A stretch of 64,000 nt of DNA, taken from Polyangiaceae bacterium. Lineage in GTDB: Bacteria > Myxococcota_A > Polyangia > Polyangiales > Polyangiaceae. The position numbers were made by a program, and so were the translations under genes. Under the pieces are notes generated by a model. It saw only the letters and a program-made list of their open reading frames with translations, made no database searches and was not told the origin of the DNA. The DNA lies in contig JADJRH010000002.1 of the NCBI GenBank assembly GCA_016712345.1, forward strand, positions 310,001 through 374,000. Direction: 5' to 3'. Positions within the stretch are counted from its first letter, which is position 1. Every line of letters starts with the position of its first letter. Of this stretch, positions 43,575 through 52,536 are shown piece after piece.

Positions 43575-43616
43575 GTTTTGCGAAGGACGGTTTTAGGTCT
43601 TGTCGCGAGGTGCGGG
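43575..43616 (+). repeat. Inverted repeat B, left arm
   Basis: About 42 bases starting GTTTTGCGAAGGACGGTTTT and continuing AGGTCTTGTCGCGAGGTGCG. The inverted counterpart is 45691-45731 and the pair brackets the two genes between them. Confidence 0.7.
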
Positions 43617-43727
43617 ACACCCTTGCCCGTTGCCGCATGGAAAAGCGAAAAGCGTGGCGCTTCAGGTTCCCTGCATGGAGTTCTGTAGCGACAGCGGGCG
43701 GGGCGAAAACGTGAGACCGGCGAGGCC

Positions 43728-43764
43728 GGTGCCTGGCACGTCTTGATCACCTGAAATCGCCAAA
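43728..43764 (-). repeat. Dispersed intergenic repeat A, copy 2
   Basis: Inverted copy of 38515-38552; read on the minus strand it begins TTTGGCGATTTCAGGTGATC and ends GTGCCAGGCACC. Confidence 0.7.
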
Positions 43765-43839
43765 CGTTGCCGGTTGGAATCTCTTCGAGACGCTGCGTTT
43801 CTCAGACTCTCCCGATGCTTATAAGCGTCTCCATTGTTC

Positions 43840-44385
43840 TTATCGCTTGATTTGGGACCAGATCTTGCGAGATTTGCGGCGCGAGCGAAGTGCTGCCGCG
43901 GCGACCAAAAAGAATAGTCCGCCACCCATTCCAACCGCGGTTTTTGTACCAACAACCTGACAGGCGCAGCCGGTGACAACCAAGTCATCGCCGGTTCCGC
44001 CGGCTCCGTCGCCTCCGCTTCCACCTCCACCGGTGCCGGTGGAAGAAGCGACACAAACAAGTTGTTTGGTGCAGGCCGAACCGCTTTGACAACCCGCATC
44101 ACACGAACCCGCCACCTGGGTAGTAGGCGAAGGACCACCTCCACCTCCGCAATCGATTGTGCCGGTACACAAGGGGGTTTCTTTACAAACCTTACCACCT
44201 TCACAGTCGGCGTCGGTGGTGCAGGAGTCGAGCGCGCAAAACGGGCCTCCGTGACACGTTGACGGGATGCCGCCGTTGATACAACTGTCAGGCGGCGGAC
44301 CTACCACGTCGGCATAAGCGGAACCGATGCTGAGGAACGTGGCACATGCGGCGGTAAAGAGGCTGAAGAATGCGGCTTTTTTCAT
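43840..44385 (-). CDS. Secreted Cys-rich protein with MYXO-CTERM-like tail
   Basis: 181 residues from ATG 44385. A Sec signal (MKKAAFFSLFTAACATFLSI ... AYA) leads to a Cys-rich region with about 16 Cys (CTTDADCEGGKVCKE, SCDAGCQSGSACTKQLVC) and a Gly-rich spacer. The C-terminus GCACQVVGTKTAVGMGGGLFFLVAAAAL followed by RSRRKSRK is the Cys / transmembrane / Arg-cluster layout of the MYXO-CTERM sorting signal, which is processed to anchor proteins at the cell surface in Myxococcota. It is 34 bases downstream of the TonB-like gene and probably co-transcribed with it. Confidence 0.8.
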   Translation of the reverse strand: MKKAAFFSLFTAACATFLSIGSAYADVVGPPPDSCINGGIPSTCHGGPFCALDSCTTDADCEGGKVCKETPLCTGTIDCGGGGGPSPTTQVAGSCDAGCQSGSACTKQLVCVASSTGTGGGGSGGDGAGGTGDDLVVTGCACQVVGTKTAVGMGGGLFFLVAAAALRSRRKSRKIWSQIKR

Positions 44386-44419
44386 CGTCACGTAACTTTC
44401 AGGTTTGGGGTAAGGAAGA

Positions 44420-45616
44420 CTACGGTGCACCGGCGTCGGCGGCGGGAGGTGCGCTGGCCGATGCGGAAGGTGCAACTCTGGGAAGGTTGGGTGAAGCCGA
44501 CGGGGCGAGCGCCACCGCATCGTCGAGGAGGCGAACTTGGTAGATGGCCTTTACCACTCGGTGAGGCCGGGAAACGGCATCTGCCACGTCAAACTGGCCA
44601 CCAGGTGCTCCTGAGATGCAAGCCGCTTTGGGGTGTGAACTGGCATCTGGCGTGCAGGGATGACCGTCGGGAGGGGGTGGGGGTGCGGAGTCTTCAAGCC
44701 GCTTTCCACCGAGCAGGGGAACATACCCACGCACGGGGTCGCGAGAGCCGGACACGCTTAGAACGGCGGCCTGAACGCGAACCTGAACCTCAGCTCCTTT
44801 GGGGCCCATACCGGCCAGTCCAAGCTTTTTTTTGCCTACCGCGGCGGCGGCTGCGAGGGCTACCCCATTCCAGGTTTTGGCATCACCGGACGAAAATGAG
44901 TGTACACCTACCGAGAGGAGCGCGCCGTCACCCCCGATGCGCGCTACGAGTACGGCGGTTGTATCGGCGGGTAGATTGGAAGCGCGAACAGCGTCGGCAA
45001 CGGCGTTGGAAACGGCTGTTGCGCCCGATGTGCCAATGCCCAAACTTTGGTCGTGTGCTCGAAGATCGTCGCGCAGTACCGTGGAACCTTTGCCGGGGGC
45101 TTTGGCGGCCACGGGGCCTTTGGAGGCGGTGCCCGCGCCCGAGGGTAGATCGGGCCCGCTGGGTAGAACGCCGGGTACAGACCACACGGACGGCCCCACA
45201 CGATACTGACTGCCCGCAATGGGTACGGTGCCCACGGGCGTTGTGTACGCATCTGCGGAGGGCGCTGCCGACACGACGGGAGAAGCGGTTTGAGCAGGTT
45301 CAGCCGATGTTGGGGGAAGATTGGGTAGATCGGTGCGCACCGGGGCAGATGGGTAGACTGCGCCGGTGTTGGCATTGGCTTCGGCCGCGGCGGTTGGAAC
45401 CGGGGGCGGAGGTTCTGGCCGGGGGGGCGCTTCGCGCAGCGTATCAATTTCAATGAGCGATTGGACGCTGTCGCTCGGCGCTGCCTCTTGAACGGTTTGG
45501 CTTGGAAATGCGATGGCCGCGGCAAGCAGAGCTGCGTGGCCAACGGCAGCGAAGGCGAACGTGACAGTGTCGCGCGTTTTGGCAGCGGCGCCAATCTGTT
45601 CTTGTTCTGAACCCAT
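44420..45616 (-). CDS. TonB-like inner-membrane-anchored protein
   Basis: 398 residues from ATG 45616. One hydrophobic segment (TFAFAAVGHAALLAAAIAF) near residues 20-40 is followed by IEIDTLREAPPRPEPPPPVP, a TonB-like Pro-rich stretch. A long Ala/Pro/Ser linker and a C-terminal domain (TTAVLVARIGGDGALLSVGVHSFSS ... VQVRVQAAVLSVSG) resemble the shape of a TonB C-terminal module without clear identity. It is probably anchored in the inner membrane and spans the periplasm. The last 25 residues are an Ala/Ser/Pro tail. It is paired with the MYXO-CTERM gene and both are bracketed by inverted repeat B. Confidence 0.6.
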   Translation of the reverse strand: MGSEQEQIGAAAKTRDTVTFAFAAVGHAALLAAAIAFPSQTVQEAAPSDSVQSLIEIDTLREAPPRPEPPPPVPTAAAEANANTGAVYPSAPVRTDLPNLPPTSAEPAQTASPVVSAAPSADAYTTPVGTVPIAGSQYRVGPSVWSVPGVLPSGPDLPSGAGTASKGPVAAKAPGKGSTVLRDDLRAHDQSLGIGTSGATAVSNAVADAVRASNLPADTTAVLVARIGGDGALLSVGVHSFSSGDAKTWNGVALAAAAAVGKKKLGLAGMGPKGAEVQVRVQAAVLSVSGSRDPVRGYVPLLGGKRLEDSAPPPPPDGHPCTPDASSHPKAACISGAPGGQFDVADAVSRPHRVVKAIYQVRLLDDAVALAPSASPNLPRVAPSASASAPPAADAGAP

Positions 45617-45690
45617 AAGACCTTGTCGCACAAAAACGATTTTTTGGCGATGGAGTTTACAGGTCTCGCCGGTCTCTCGTGTTCGCCTTG

Positions 45691-45731
45691 GTCGCGCCTT
45701 ACGACAAGACCCGAACGATCCTTCGCAAAAC
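45691..45731 (-). repeat. Inverted repeat B, right arm
   Basis: Read on the minus strand it starts GTTTTGCGAAGGATCGTTCG and continues GGTCTTGTCGTAAGGCGCGAC, matching 43575-43616 with several mismatches. A further inverted match follows at about 45660-45687. Confidence 0.7.
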
Positions 45732-45752
45732 CTCGTGGTTGTTATGGCTTTG

Positions 45753-46121
45753 TTAAGGGTTGGTTAGCAGGATGCGGGCGACCAAACTCTCGGCGCTGAT
45801 GTGCGTGAGCGGTTCAAACGGGCCGTCGAGGTCCATGACGCGGCGGGTTTTGACGTCCACGCGGAGGTTGGCCTCGATGGGGTAGTAGCGGTTGTGTTTT
45901 TCGATCAGGTCGTTGAGCAGGGCGAGATCGAGCGCTCCCGCATGGTGAATTAACACGTTGCGAATGGCGTGTGGTTCAAGGTTTTCGCGCACGAGCTTTG
46001 TGTACACATCGCTCAGTTCGGCTGTGAACTTCTTTTCGAGATCTTCGATGCGTCGTTTGCGACGCATATACGCCGGGGGGCCGCCGGCCGCGCGCAGGCG
46101 CTGTTCGAGCGAGATCTTCAT
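45753..46121 (-). CDS. Small hypothetical cytosolic protein
   Basis: 122 residues from ATG 46121; the frame upstream to 46631 is a shadow of the next gene. It is helical and charged (MKISLEQRLRAAGGPPAYMR, IEDLEKKFTAELSDVYTKLV) with a C-terminal beta-strand region (YYPIEANLRVDVKTRRVMDL). No family is recognised. It follows the frameshifted secreted-protein gene by about 41 bases. Confidence 0.6.
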   Translation of the reverse strand: MKISLEQRLRAAGGPPAYMRRKRRIEDLEKKFTAELSDVYTKLVRENLEPHAIRNVLIHHAGALDLALLNDLIEKHNRYYPIEANLRVDVKTRRVMDLDGPFEPLTHISAESLVARILLTNP

Positions 46122-46162
46122 GCGAGCGAGTATAGCGCGGTCGCAGAAGAATGCCTTTTCGT

Positions 46163-46728
46163 TTAGATTCCGGCGACGAGGGTTTTTGTTGCTGCTTTGG
46201 GTACAGCGTCGAGCGACTTGAGGGCTGATTTGTCGGGATGGCCGGTGGGAGGAGCGGGTAGATTGAGGCGTGGCAAGATTTGAGAGGTGACGGGCCCATT
46301 CGCAAGAACATGGGTAGACAGTTTGCGAAGCGCTTGGGCACGCGTGCGAATGAGCTTGGCGCGCAGGGTGAAAGTGGTGGCGTTGGACTCGGAAACAGCG
46401 GCTTCCGCGTCGAGTTTGTCGGCGCGGGCGTTGAGTGCAAACTGAGCTGTTTGGGAAGACTGAGAGGCCTGAATGCGAATGGCCGCGGCTTTGCGACGCA
46501 GCGATCGAGCATTGGTTGTGGGGTGGAGGAGGCTGTTTCTTCGATGGTTGCTTTGGCCTCCAAACGTGTTGCTTCGGTGAGGAACGTTTGACTCTGCGCC
46601 GTGGCAATGGGGGAGGGGGATGGAAGGTCAATGACGATCTGAACGCCGCCTCCGGTGGGGCAGGCCTGGGCGTGCGGCATGGTCAGGAGGGTGGAAGCAG
46701 CGGCGGCAAGGAGGAAGAATTTTTTCAC
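46163..46728 (-). pseudogene. Secreted helical protein, frameshifted
   Basis: GTG 46728 begins a signal peptide (KKFFLLAAAASTLLTMPHAQA). The mature part starts CPTGGGVQIVIDLPSPSPIA and reaches EAKATIEETASSTP near 46530. The likely continuation is in another frame: RRKAAAIRIQASQSSQTAQF, a long Ala/Gln-rich helix ending LDAVPKAATKTLVAGI at 46163. One extra C in the CCCC run (minus strand, near 46524-46530) would join the two into 188 residues. As deposited the first frame runs into noise. It could be an assembly error or a real mutation. The predicted product is a periplasmic coiled-coil protein of unknown role. Confidence 0.6.
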
Positions 46729-46938
46729 GGCGTTGCCTCGGGGTGGATGGGCTGGTCGACACAACGGCGGCCAACGAAAGCGCGTGACAGTGAGGCGGCG
46801 ATCCGTGACCGGCGGAGCAAGATTTTGTCGCCCGCGGTTGGAATGCGAGGCAGATAACGCTTTAAATGAAGCTGATTTTGAATTGGCTTTCAATCGGCAT
46901 TGCCAGCGGACGCGATTTGGGAGAAGAGGTCGGGCCGC

Positions 46939-47709
46939 ATGCTCAAGTGGAAGCTCTTCGTGACGACGCTTCCGTTCGTCGCCGTGATGCTCGGTGTGAA
47001 ACTCGCCGTGGAGCACCTGCTCGGTTTTCCCGGCTGGATTGATTTTTCAGATCTGTCACCGGTGCTTACCGCGGGGACGTTTCTGACAGGCTTCATGTTG
47101 GCAGGCACATTGGCCGATTACAAAGAAGCCGAGAAGCTACCGGCTGAATTGGCATGTGTGTTGGAAAGTATTGAAGAGACGTTTTTACAAGCTTCGCAGG
47201 GCCGGGCTGAACTTGACCTGACGGCCCAGCGAAAAGCCGTGCTGGTGACGGGTGAAGCGATTTGGGATTGGCTTCATAAAAAGCGCTCTTCGGAAGAGAT
47301 GTACACATCGCTTGAAACGCTTGGTGTTGCCATTGCTCAATTGGACATCCATGGAGCGGGCCCGCACGCGTCGCGCGCGCTGCGCGAGCTTCACAATCTG
47401 CGCCGCGCGGTGACGCGAATCGGCGTGATTTCAAGGACGAACTTTATCTCGTCGGGCTATGCGCTTCTTGAGGTGTTAACGATCCTCGTGCTTGGAATGA
47501 CCCTGATTGGGAAGTTTAAAAACTTTTTGACAGAGGTCGTTCTTGTGCCGTTTATCACCCTGATCTTTGTGTACATGTTGCGGCTGATTCGAGACCTGGA
47601 CGACCCGTTTGAATATGCTGCCGACGGTTCACGCGGTGCGGTGGAAGTGGAGCTTTTTCCGCTGAAAGAATATCTCGACAGGCTCGCTTTGCGGGTGGGA
47701 AACAAGTAA
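46939..47709 (+). CDS. Inner-membrane protein of unknown function
   Basis: 256 residues from ATG 46939, with AAGAGG upstream; a TTG at 46900 would extend it by 13 residues. Four hydrophobic segments are arranged as two pairs (LFVTTLPFVAVMLGVKLAVE, LTAGTFLTGFMLAGTLADY; then YALLEVLTILVLGMTLIG, LTEVVLVPFITLIFVYML) around a soluble helical domain. The end of the last segment reads RLIRDLDDPF, recalling the DUF4239/bestrophin-like family, but this is a weak resemblance. It is divergent from the frameshifted secreted gene. Confidence 0.7.
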   Translation: MLKWKLFVTTLPFVAVMLGVKLAVEHLLGFPGWIDFSDLSPVLTAGTFLTGFMLAGTLADYKEAEKLPAELACVLESIEETFLQASQGRAELDLTAQRKAVLVTGEAIWDWLHKKRSSEEMYTSLETLGVAIAQLDIHGAGPHASRALRELHNLRRAVTRIGVISRTNFISSGYALLEVLTILVLGMTLIGKFKNFLTEVVLVPFITLIFVYMLRLIRDLDDPFEYAADGSRGAVEVELFPLKEYLDRLALRVGNK

Positions 47710-47729
47710 CTGGAAATGCGGGCGGCGGG

Positions 47730-48188
47730 TTAAAAACTGATCGAAGCGCCTGTGCAATCCATTCCACAAATGCTGGAGTCGGTGACCGACGCAAGTTCGG
47801 CCTCTTTGTCGACAAGCGCGTCATTTGAACCGGAGACTTTTACGGTCACGTGAACCATATCTCCCGGCGCGGGGCCTTCTGAAACTTCTCGAAGGACTTT
47901 TAAGGTGGTTTCACCGTTTGAAGTGGACACGTCACAAATGGTGAATCCGTCGCAGGTTCCAGGGCCATTGAGGGCCGCTGATGCCGTTGCCGACTCACAG
48001 TCGTCGTTGAGACAGACAGTCACCTCAAGCTCCGCGGGGCCAGAAGGAATTGTGAGCTTACCTTCGGCGCCGACGTTGTTGCTACAAGCGGCCGCGCATC
48101 GGCCGCAACCGGTGCTAGTAGCACCGCTTCCTGCGGCAACAAAAGGTGCAATGACAGTGAGAAACGTTACAAGAATGGTGCGTCGCAT
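47730..48188 (-). CDS. Secreted Cys-containing protein
   Basis: 152 residues. A Sec signal (RRTILVTFLTVIAPFVAAG) precedes a beta-rich domain with eight or more Cys (CGRCAAACSNNVG, VCLNDDC, CDGFTICD, CGMDC), likely disulfide-bonded. It contains a beta-sandwich-like ELEVTVCLNDDCESATASAAL segment. AAGGAT 7 bases before ATG 48188 is a fair ribosome binding site. Convergent with the membrane protein gene. Function unknown. Confidence 0.65.
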   Translation of the reverse strand: MRRTILVTFLTVIAPFVAAGSGATSTGCGRCAAACSNNVGAEGKLTIPSGPAELEVTVCLNDDCESATASAALNGPGTCDGFTICDVSTSNGETTLKVLREVSEGPAPGDMVHVTVKVSGSNDALVDKEAELASVTDSSICGMDCTGASISF

Positions 48189-48372
48189 GGGTAGATCCTT
48201 GGGTGTGGGTAGACACCGGAGGCGAAGCAGTTAAGGTAATGTTCTCTGTAGAAAGATTCGTGCCATTGCCGAATCAGTCGACTCGACTTCTGAAACCCGG
48301 CCCTTTTTGAACGGTCGGGTGACATCGCCTCTGGCGCGCATGTCAGATGCCCACACGTGAACAACTTGTGAT

Positions 48373-48379
48373 AAGGAGG
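48373..48379 (+). promoter_or_regulatory. Strong ribosome binding site of hrpA
   Basis: AAGGAGG, a perfect Shine-Dalgarno, lies 8 bases before GTG 48388 and fixes that unusual start codon. Confidence 0.85.
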
Positions 48380-48387
48380 CGGCGACC

Positions 48388-51300
48388 GTGACACCGCCGT
48401 CCGATTCAAACCGCGTGCAGTTTCCGAGCGAGCTTCCGATTTCGGCCCATGTGGTGGAAATCGCGAAGGCCGTGAACGATCACCAGGTGGTGATTGTGGC
48501 GGGCGAAACAGGGTCTGGAAAAAGCACGCAGCTTCCAAAAATTTGTTTGGCCATGGGCCGCGGGGTGGATGCTCGCATTGGGGTCACTCAACCGCGCCGC
48601 ATTGCCGCCACGAGTTTGGCGGTTCGAGTTGCCAAAGAGTTGAATGTGGAGGTGGGGAGGGAGGTGGGCTATCAAATTCGATTTGCGGATCGAACGGGGC
48701 CGCACACCTACGTCAAGCTGATGACGGACGGCATTTTGCTGGCCGAAATTCAGAACGATCCGAGTCTCAGGCAATATGACACGCTCATTATCGACGAGGC
48801 GCATGAGCGCAGTTTGAATATCGATTTTTTACTTGGATACCTGAAAAGGCTTTTGCCAAAGCGGCCCCACCTGCGGGTGATTGTGTCGAGCGCAACGCTT
48901 GAAATTGAGCGGTTTTCAGCGTTTTTTGGCAAAGCACCCGTGGTGAGTGTTTCGGGTAGAACGTTTCCGGTGGACGTTTTGCACCGGCCGCCTCGGGACG
49001 ACGAAGGTGAACTTTCTACCCTGGTGGCAAACGCGGTATTTGAGGTAACCGAGTTGGACCCGCGGGGAGACATTTTGGTGTTTTTGCCCGGTGAGCGGGA
49101 GATCCGGGAGGTGATGGATGATCTCTCGGGCCGAGGGTTAAAGCACACGGTGATTCTACCGTTGCATGGGAGGTTGCCTCAGGCGGATCAACAACGCGTG
49201 TTTCTACCCTTGTCGGAGCGGCGCATTGTGCTTGCCACCAACGTAGCCGAAACGTCTTTGACAATTCCGGGTATTGTGTACGTGGTGGACAGTGGGCTTG
49301 CCAGGCTCAACCGGTACGACACGCGAACCGGGGTAACTCGGCTCAAGGTGGAAACCATTTCTCAGGCGAGCGCCGACCAGCGAAAAGGTAGAGCGGGCCG
49401 AATTGAAGCGGGCGTTTGTGTTCGACTGTGTACACCCGAAGAAGATGTTTCGCGCACTCCTTATACCGACCCTGAAATCTTACGGGTAGGTTTGTCGAGC
49501 GTGATCTTGCGGATGTTGGCGCTCGGGTTGGGGAAGGTGGAGCAGTTTCCGTTTCTCGACATGCCGCCGAAGCGAGCGATTGAAGAAGGCATTCGCGTGT
49601 TGGAAGAGTTGGGGGCGCTCACCGAAGAGGGTGAGTTGACCGATGTGGGTCGCAAGCTCGCGGACCTGCCTCTCGATCCCCGGATTGGTAGAATGCTTCT
49701 CTCCGGCGCGGAATGTGGAGCGCTCCGCGAAGTGCTGATTTTGGCGGCGGCGCTGGGCATTCAAGACCCGCGGGACAGGCCGCTTGCGGCTCAAAAACAA
49801 GCCGATGAAGCGCACAAGCGTTTTGCCGATGAAGGGAGCGACTTTGCGGGGTTGCTCAAGCTGTGGGCGTTTTGGCAAAATCAAAAAAAGCTGACCAAAA
49901 ACCAGGCAAAAAAAGCGTGTCGCGATGCGTTTGTTTCGTTTAACAGAATGCGCGAATGGGAAGACGTGCACGGCGATCTGAATCGGTCGGCGCGCGAAAT
50001 GGGGTTTATACAAAACGAAACTCCGGCGTCTGGAGAAGCCATCCATCGAGCGCTGTTACCCGGGCTTTTGTCGCGGATTGGTACTTGGATGTCGGAGCCC
50101 AAAGTGTATTTGGGAGCGCGGCAAATGCGGTTTTGGCCGCATCCTTCATCGGGCCTATTCAAAAAACCTCCCCAATGGGTGATGGCCGCCGAGCTTGTGG
50201 AAACAACAAAGCTCTACGCTCGAAATGTGGCGCGTGTGGAGCCCGCGTGGATTGAAGACGCAGCGGGGCCGCTGGCCAAACGCAGGTATACCGACCCTCA
50301 CTGGTCAGAAAAAAGCGCACAGGTTATGGCCAAAGAACAGGTGACTGTGTACGGCTTACCCGTTGTGCGCGATCGGAGTGTACACTACGGCCCAATTGAC
50401 CCCAAAAGCTCACGCCGACTGTTTATTATTCATGCGCTTGTCAGGCATGAGTATAAAACGCAGGCCGCCTTTTTTGCCCACAACGAAGGGGTGTTTGCCG
50501 AGGCTCGCAGGCGATTTGATAAAGCGCGCAAGAGCGACATGCTTGCGGATGAAGATGTGCTGACACATTTTTTTGAAGCGCGGTTGCCCGACGACGTGGT
50601 GAGTGGAAAAACGTTTGAGCGCTTTCGAAAAGAAGCGGAAGCCAAAGATCCAAAACGGCTTTTTTTGTCGCTTGAAGATGTGCTCGGTGAATCTTCGGGG
50701 GAGCTTTCAACTCAGCTTTACCCCGACGAGTTGACGCTGCTTGGGGTGAAGCTGCCGCTCCATTACAAGTTTGACCCACCCGCCGACGACGACGGCGTGA
50801 CAATTGAAGTGCCGCTGCCTGTGTTGGGTCAACTCGACTCGAAAAAAATGGAGCACACCATACCGGGGTGGCAACAGGAGAAAGTGTTGCTCCTTTTGGA
50901 GAGTTTACCCAAAGCGGCGCGCAAACAGTTGGGGCCTCTCAAAGAGATGTCAGCGGTCATTGCGCCTCAACTCCGCGCGTTTGAAGAACCTTTTTTGGCC
51001 GGCCTTTCTCGGCTTGTATTTGAACTGTCAGGGGTGAGAGTGCCTGTAACGGCAGTTAAGCCTCATGAAGTGCCACCGTGTTACAGCTTTTATTATCGGG
51101 TGGTCGATGAGTTTGGCCATGTGGTGGGACAGGGTAGAAATCTGGAAGATCTTCAAACCCGATTGGCGATAAAAGTGAGAGAAAGCTGGGACAAAGCCCG
51201 GCCCACCGGGTTGGAGCGCGACGGGCTGACCGGGTTTACAGTGGACAGGTTGCCCGAGACGGTGACCGTTCAGGTAGGTCCGCTGAAAGTGACCGGTTAC

Positions 51301-52101
51301 CCCGCCCTGGTGGACGCTCAAACAACGGTCAATGTGCGCGTGCTGTCTACCCAAACGGCGGCGGAAGATGCCACGCGGGCAGGGCTGCGGAGGTGTTATC
51401 TGCTCCTCACGGGATCTTCCATTTCAAAGCTGGAGCAATCTGTTTCAAACGGTGTGGCCGGCGGAGCGATCGCCGAGCGAGCAGGCACGGGTGAGTGGCC
51501 GCCGAGGCGTCAGATTGCTGTGCGCGCGTTTGATGAAGCGTTTTGTTTGGATGGAAGTGTACCTTTGCCGAGAACGCGGGAAGCCTTTCAAACAAGGCTT
51601 TTGGAGGGTCGGGGGCGCCTTTCTCAAGTGGTGACCACATTGTCAAAAGCGGCGCAGGAGATCGCTCTCGAACTTGGAAAAGTGGATGCGATGTTGCGCG
51701 GGCTCCGTGGAAAACCGGGCGCTCCGAAAACGTCGCTCGATGATGTGGAGCGGCAACTTCAGCACTTGGTGGCGCCGGGGTGTTTGCGATTTTATACAAA
51801 GGAGCGGTTGGCGCACATTCCAAGGTACCTGCGCGCCGCGGCGCTGCGGCTTGAAAGGTTGCCCAACGGGCCGCAGAAGGACCAAGCCAAAGCGGAGCAG
51901 GTGTACCCTTATTGGAAAGAGTATCTCGAAAAGAAGAATGATCTGTTGTTGCGAGGGGTGCCCGCTGACGAGTTGGACAGTTATCGTTGGCTGCTTGAGG
52001 AGTGGAGGGTGAGTGTGTTTGCGCCTGAATTGCGTGCGGCTGTGCCTGTATCGGTGCAGCGGTTGGAAGAGCAGTGGAAGGTGATTTCGTCGTTTATGTG
52101 A
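48388..52101 (+). CDS. hrpA: ATP-dependent RNA helicase HrpA
   Basis: 1237 residues, close to the E. coli HrpA length. DEAH-box motifs: GETGSGKSTQLPK near residue 40, DEAHERS near 136, SATLE, FLPGEREI, ATNVAETSLTIPG and QRKGRAGR. The helicase-associated OB fold and the long C-terminal DUF3418 region (VLLLLESLPKAARKQLGPL, WPPRRQIAVRAFDEAF, VFAPELRAAVPVS) are present. HrpA acts in RNA processing and ribosome rescue in other bacteria. It stands alone, after a 5' region with a strong ribosome binding site. Confidence 0.95.
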   Translation: MTPPSDSNRVQFPSELPISAHVVEIAKAVNDHQVVIVAGETGSGKSTQLPKICLAMGRGVDARIGVTQPRRIAATSLAVRVAKELNVEVGREVGYQIRFADRTGPHTYVKLMTDGILLAEIQNDPSLRQYDTLIIDEAHERSLNIDFLLGYLKRLLPKRPHLRVIVSSATLEIERFSAFFGKAPVVSVSGRTFPVDVLHRPPRDDEGELSTLVANAVFEVTELDPRGDILVFLPGEREIREVMDDLSGRGLKHTVILPLHGRLPQADQQRVFLPLSERRIVLATNVAETSLTIPGIVYVVDSGLARLNRYDTRTGVTRLKVETISQASADQRKGRAGRIEAGVCVRLCTPEEDVSRTPYTDPEILRVGLSSVILRMLALGLGKVEQFPFLDMPPKRAIEEGIRVLEELGALTEEGELTDVGRKLADLPLDPRIGRMLLSGAECGALREVLILAAALGIQDPRDRPLAAQKQADEAHKRFADEGSDFAGLLKLWAFWQNQKKLTKNQAKKACRDAFVSFNRMREWEDVHGDLNRSAREMGFIQNETPASGEAIHRALLPGLLSRIGTWMSEPKVYLGARQMRFWPHPSSGLFKKPPQWVMAAELVETTKLYARNVARVEPAWIEDAAGPLAKRRYTDPHWSEKSAQVMAKEQVTVYGLPVVRDRSVHYGPIDPKSSRRLFIIHALVRHEYKTQAAFFAHNEGVFAEARRRFDKARKSDMLADEDVLTHFFEARLPDDVVSGKTFERFRKEAEAKDPKRLFLSLEDVLGESSGELSTQLYPDELTLLGVKLPLHYKFDPPADDDGVTIEVPLPVLGQLDSKKMEHTIPGWQQEKVLLLLESLPKAARKQLGPLKEMSAVIAPQLRAFEEPFLAGLSRLVFELSGVRVPVTAVKPHEVPPCYSFYYRVVDEFGHVVGQGRNLEDLQTRLAIKVRESWDKARPTGLERDGLTGFTVDRLPETVTVQVGPLKVTGYPALVDAQTTVNVRVLSTQTAAEDATRAGLRRCYLLLTGSSISKLEQSVSNGVAGGAIAERAGTGEWPPRRQIAVRAFDEAFCLDGSVPLPRTREAFQTRLLEGRGRLSQVVTTLSKAAQEIALELGKVDAMLRGLRGKPGAPKTSLDDVERQLQHLVAPGCLRFYTKERLAHIPRYLRAAALRLERLPNGPQKDQAKAEQVYPYWKEYLEKKNDLLLRGVPADELDSYRWLLEEWRVSVFAPELRAAVPVSVQRLEEQWKVISSFM

Positions 52102-52536
52102 TCGTCAAGGGTGGGACTGCTGGGCCTGCGGCAGGGGTAAGGCCCTGTCCGCGGTGCAGAGTGGACATAGTTTGACCTGGGCATCCGTTTAGCCCTCTTG
52201 CGCGGGTTTGCGCGCTCTGTATTCTGGGCGAGCGACGCAGGCGAAGGCTTTTTTTTGAGCCCGCAAAGAAATATTTCAAAACCGAGGGAGGAGTTTTTAC
52301 CCCTGCCCAATAGTCACGCTCATTCAATAGACGAAGACATCGCACCTTGAAAATATCCCGCGCTCAAACGGCGCTCGGCTCACTTGTCGCGAGGTTGACC
52401 CCTCGCACGACCCTGCCTGTTTGTTCGCAAAGCCATCTACCCATTGGCCCTGCAAAGCCTTTGGTTTTGGCCCCGATCCGCCCGGCGTTGCGCGCCGGGC
52501 ACGCACTCGAAAAACATCACCCTCAAGAGGTATACC
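52102..52536. other. Non-coding stretch between hrpA and the Tc/RHS locus
   Basis: No gene is recognised. Its right end carries AAGAGG before GTG 52537. One TCTACCC motif is at 52436-52442. A promoter is not evident. Confidence 0.5.

Larger units (their letters stand above)
43414..43839. other. Non-coding stretch holding two dispersed repeats
   Basis: No gene is visible. Repeat B (43575-43616) and repeat A (43728-43764) lie here; between them is a GGCGAAAACGTGAGACCGGC segment whose inverted match lies beside the other copy of repeat B near 45660-45687. Confidence 0.6.

Noticed and set aside
44425..45456. Plus-strand open frame of 343 codons
   Set aside because: It is antisense to the TonB-like gene, rich in Arg and Trp, has no motif and is a typical high-GC shadow.
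45976..47016. Minus-strand open frame of 346 codons as one protein
   Set aside because: Only the signal-peptide part is protein-like; the rest is a shadow once the frameshift near 46527 is considered, and its 5' part is antisense to the membrane protein gene.
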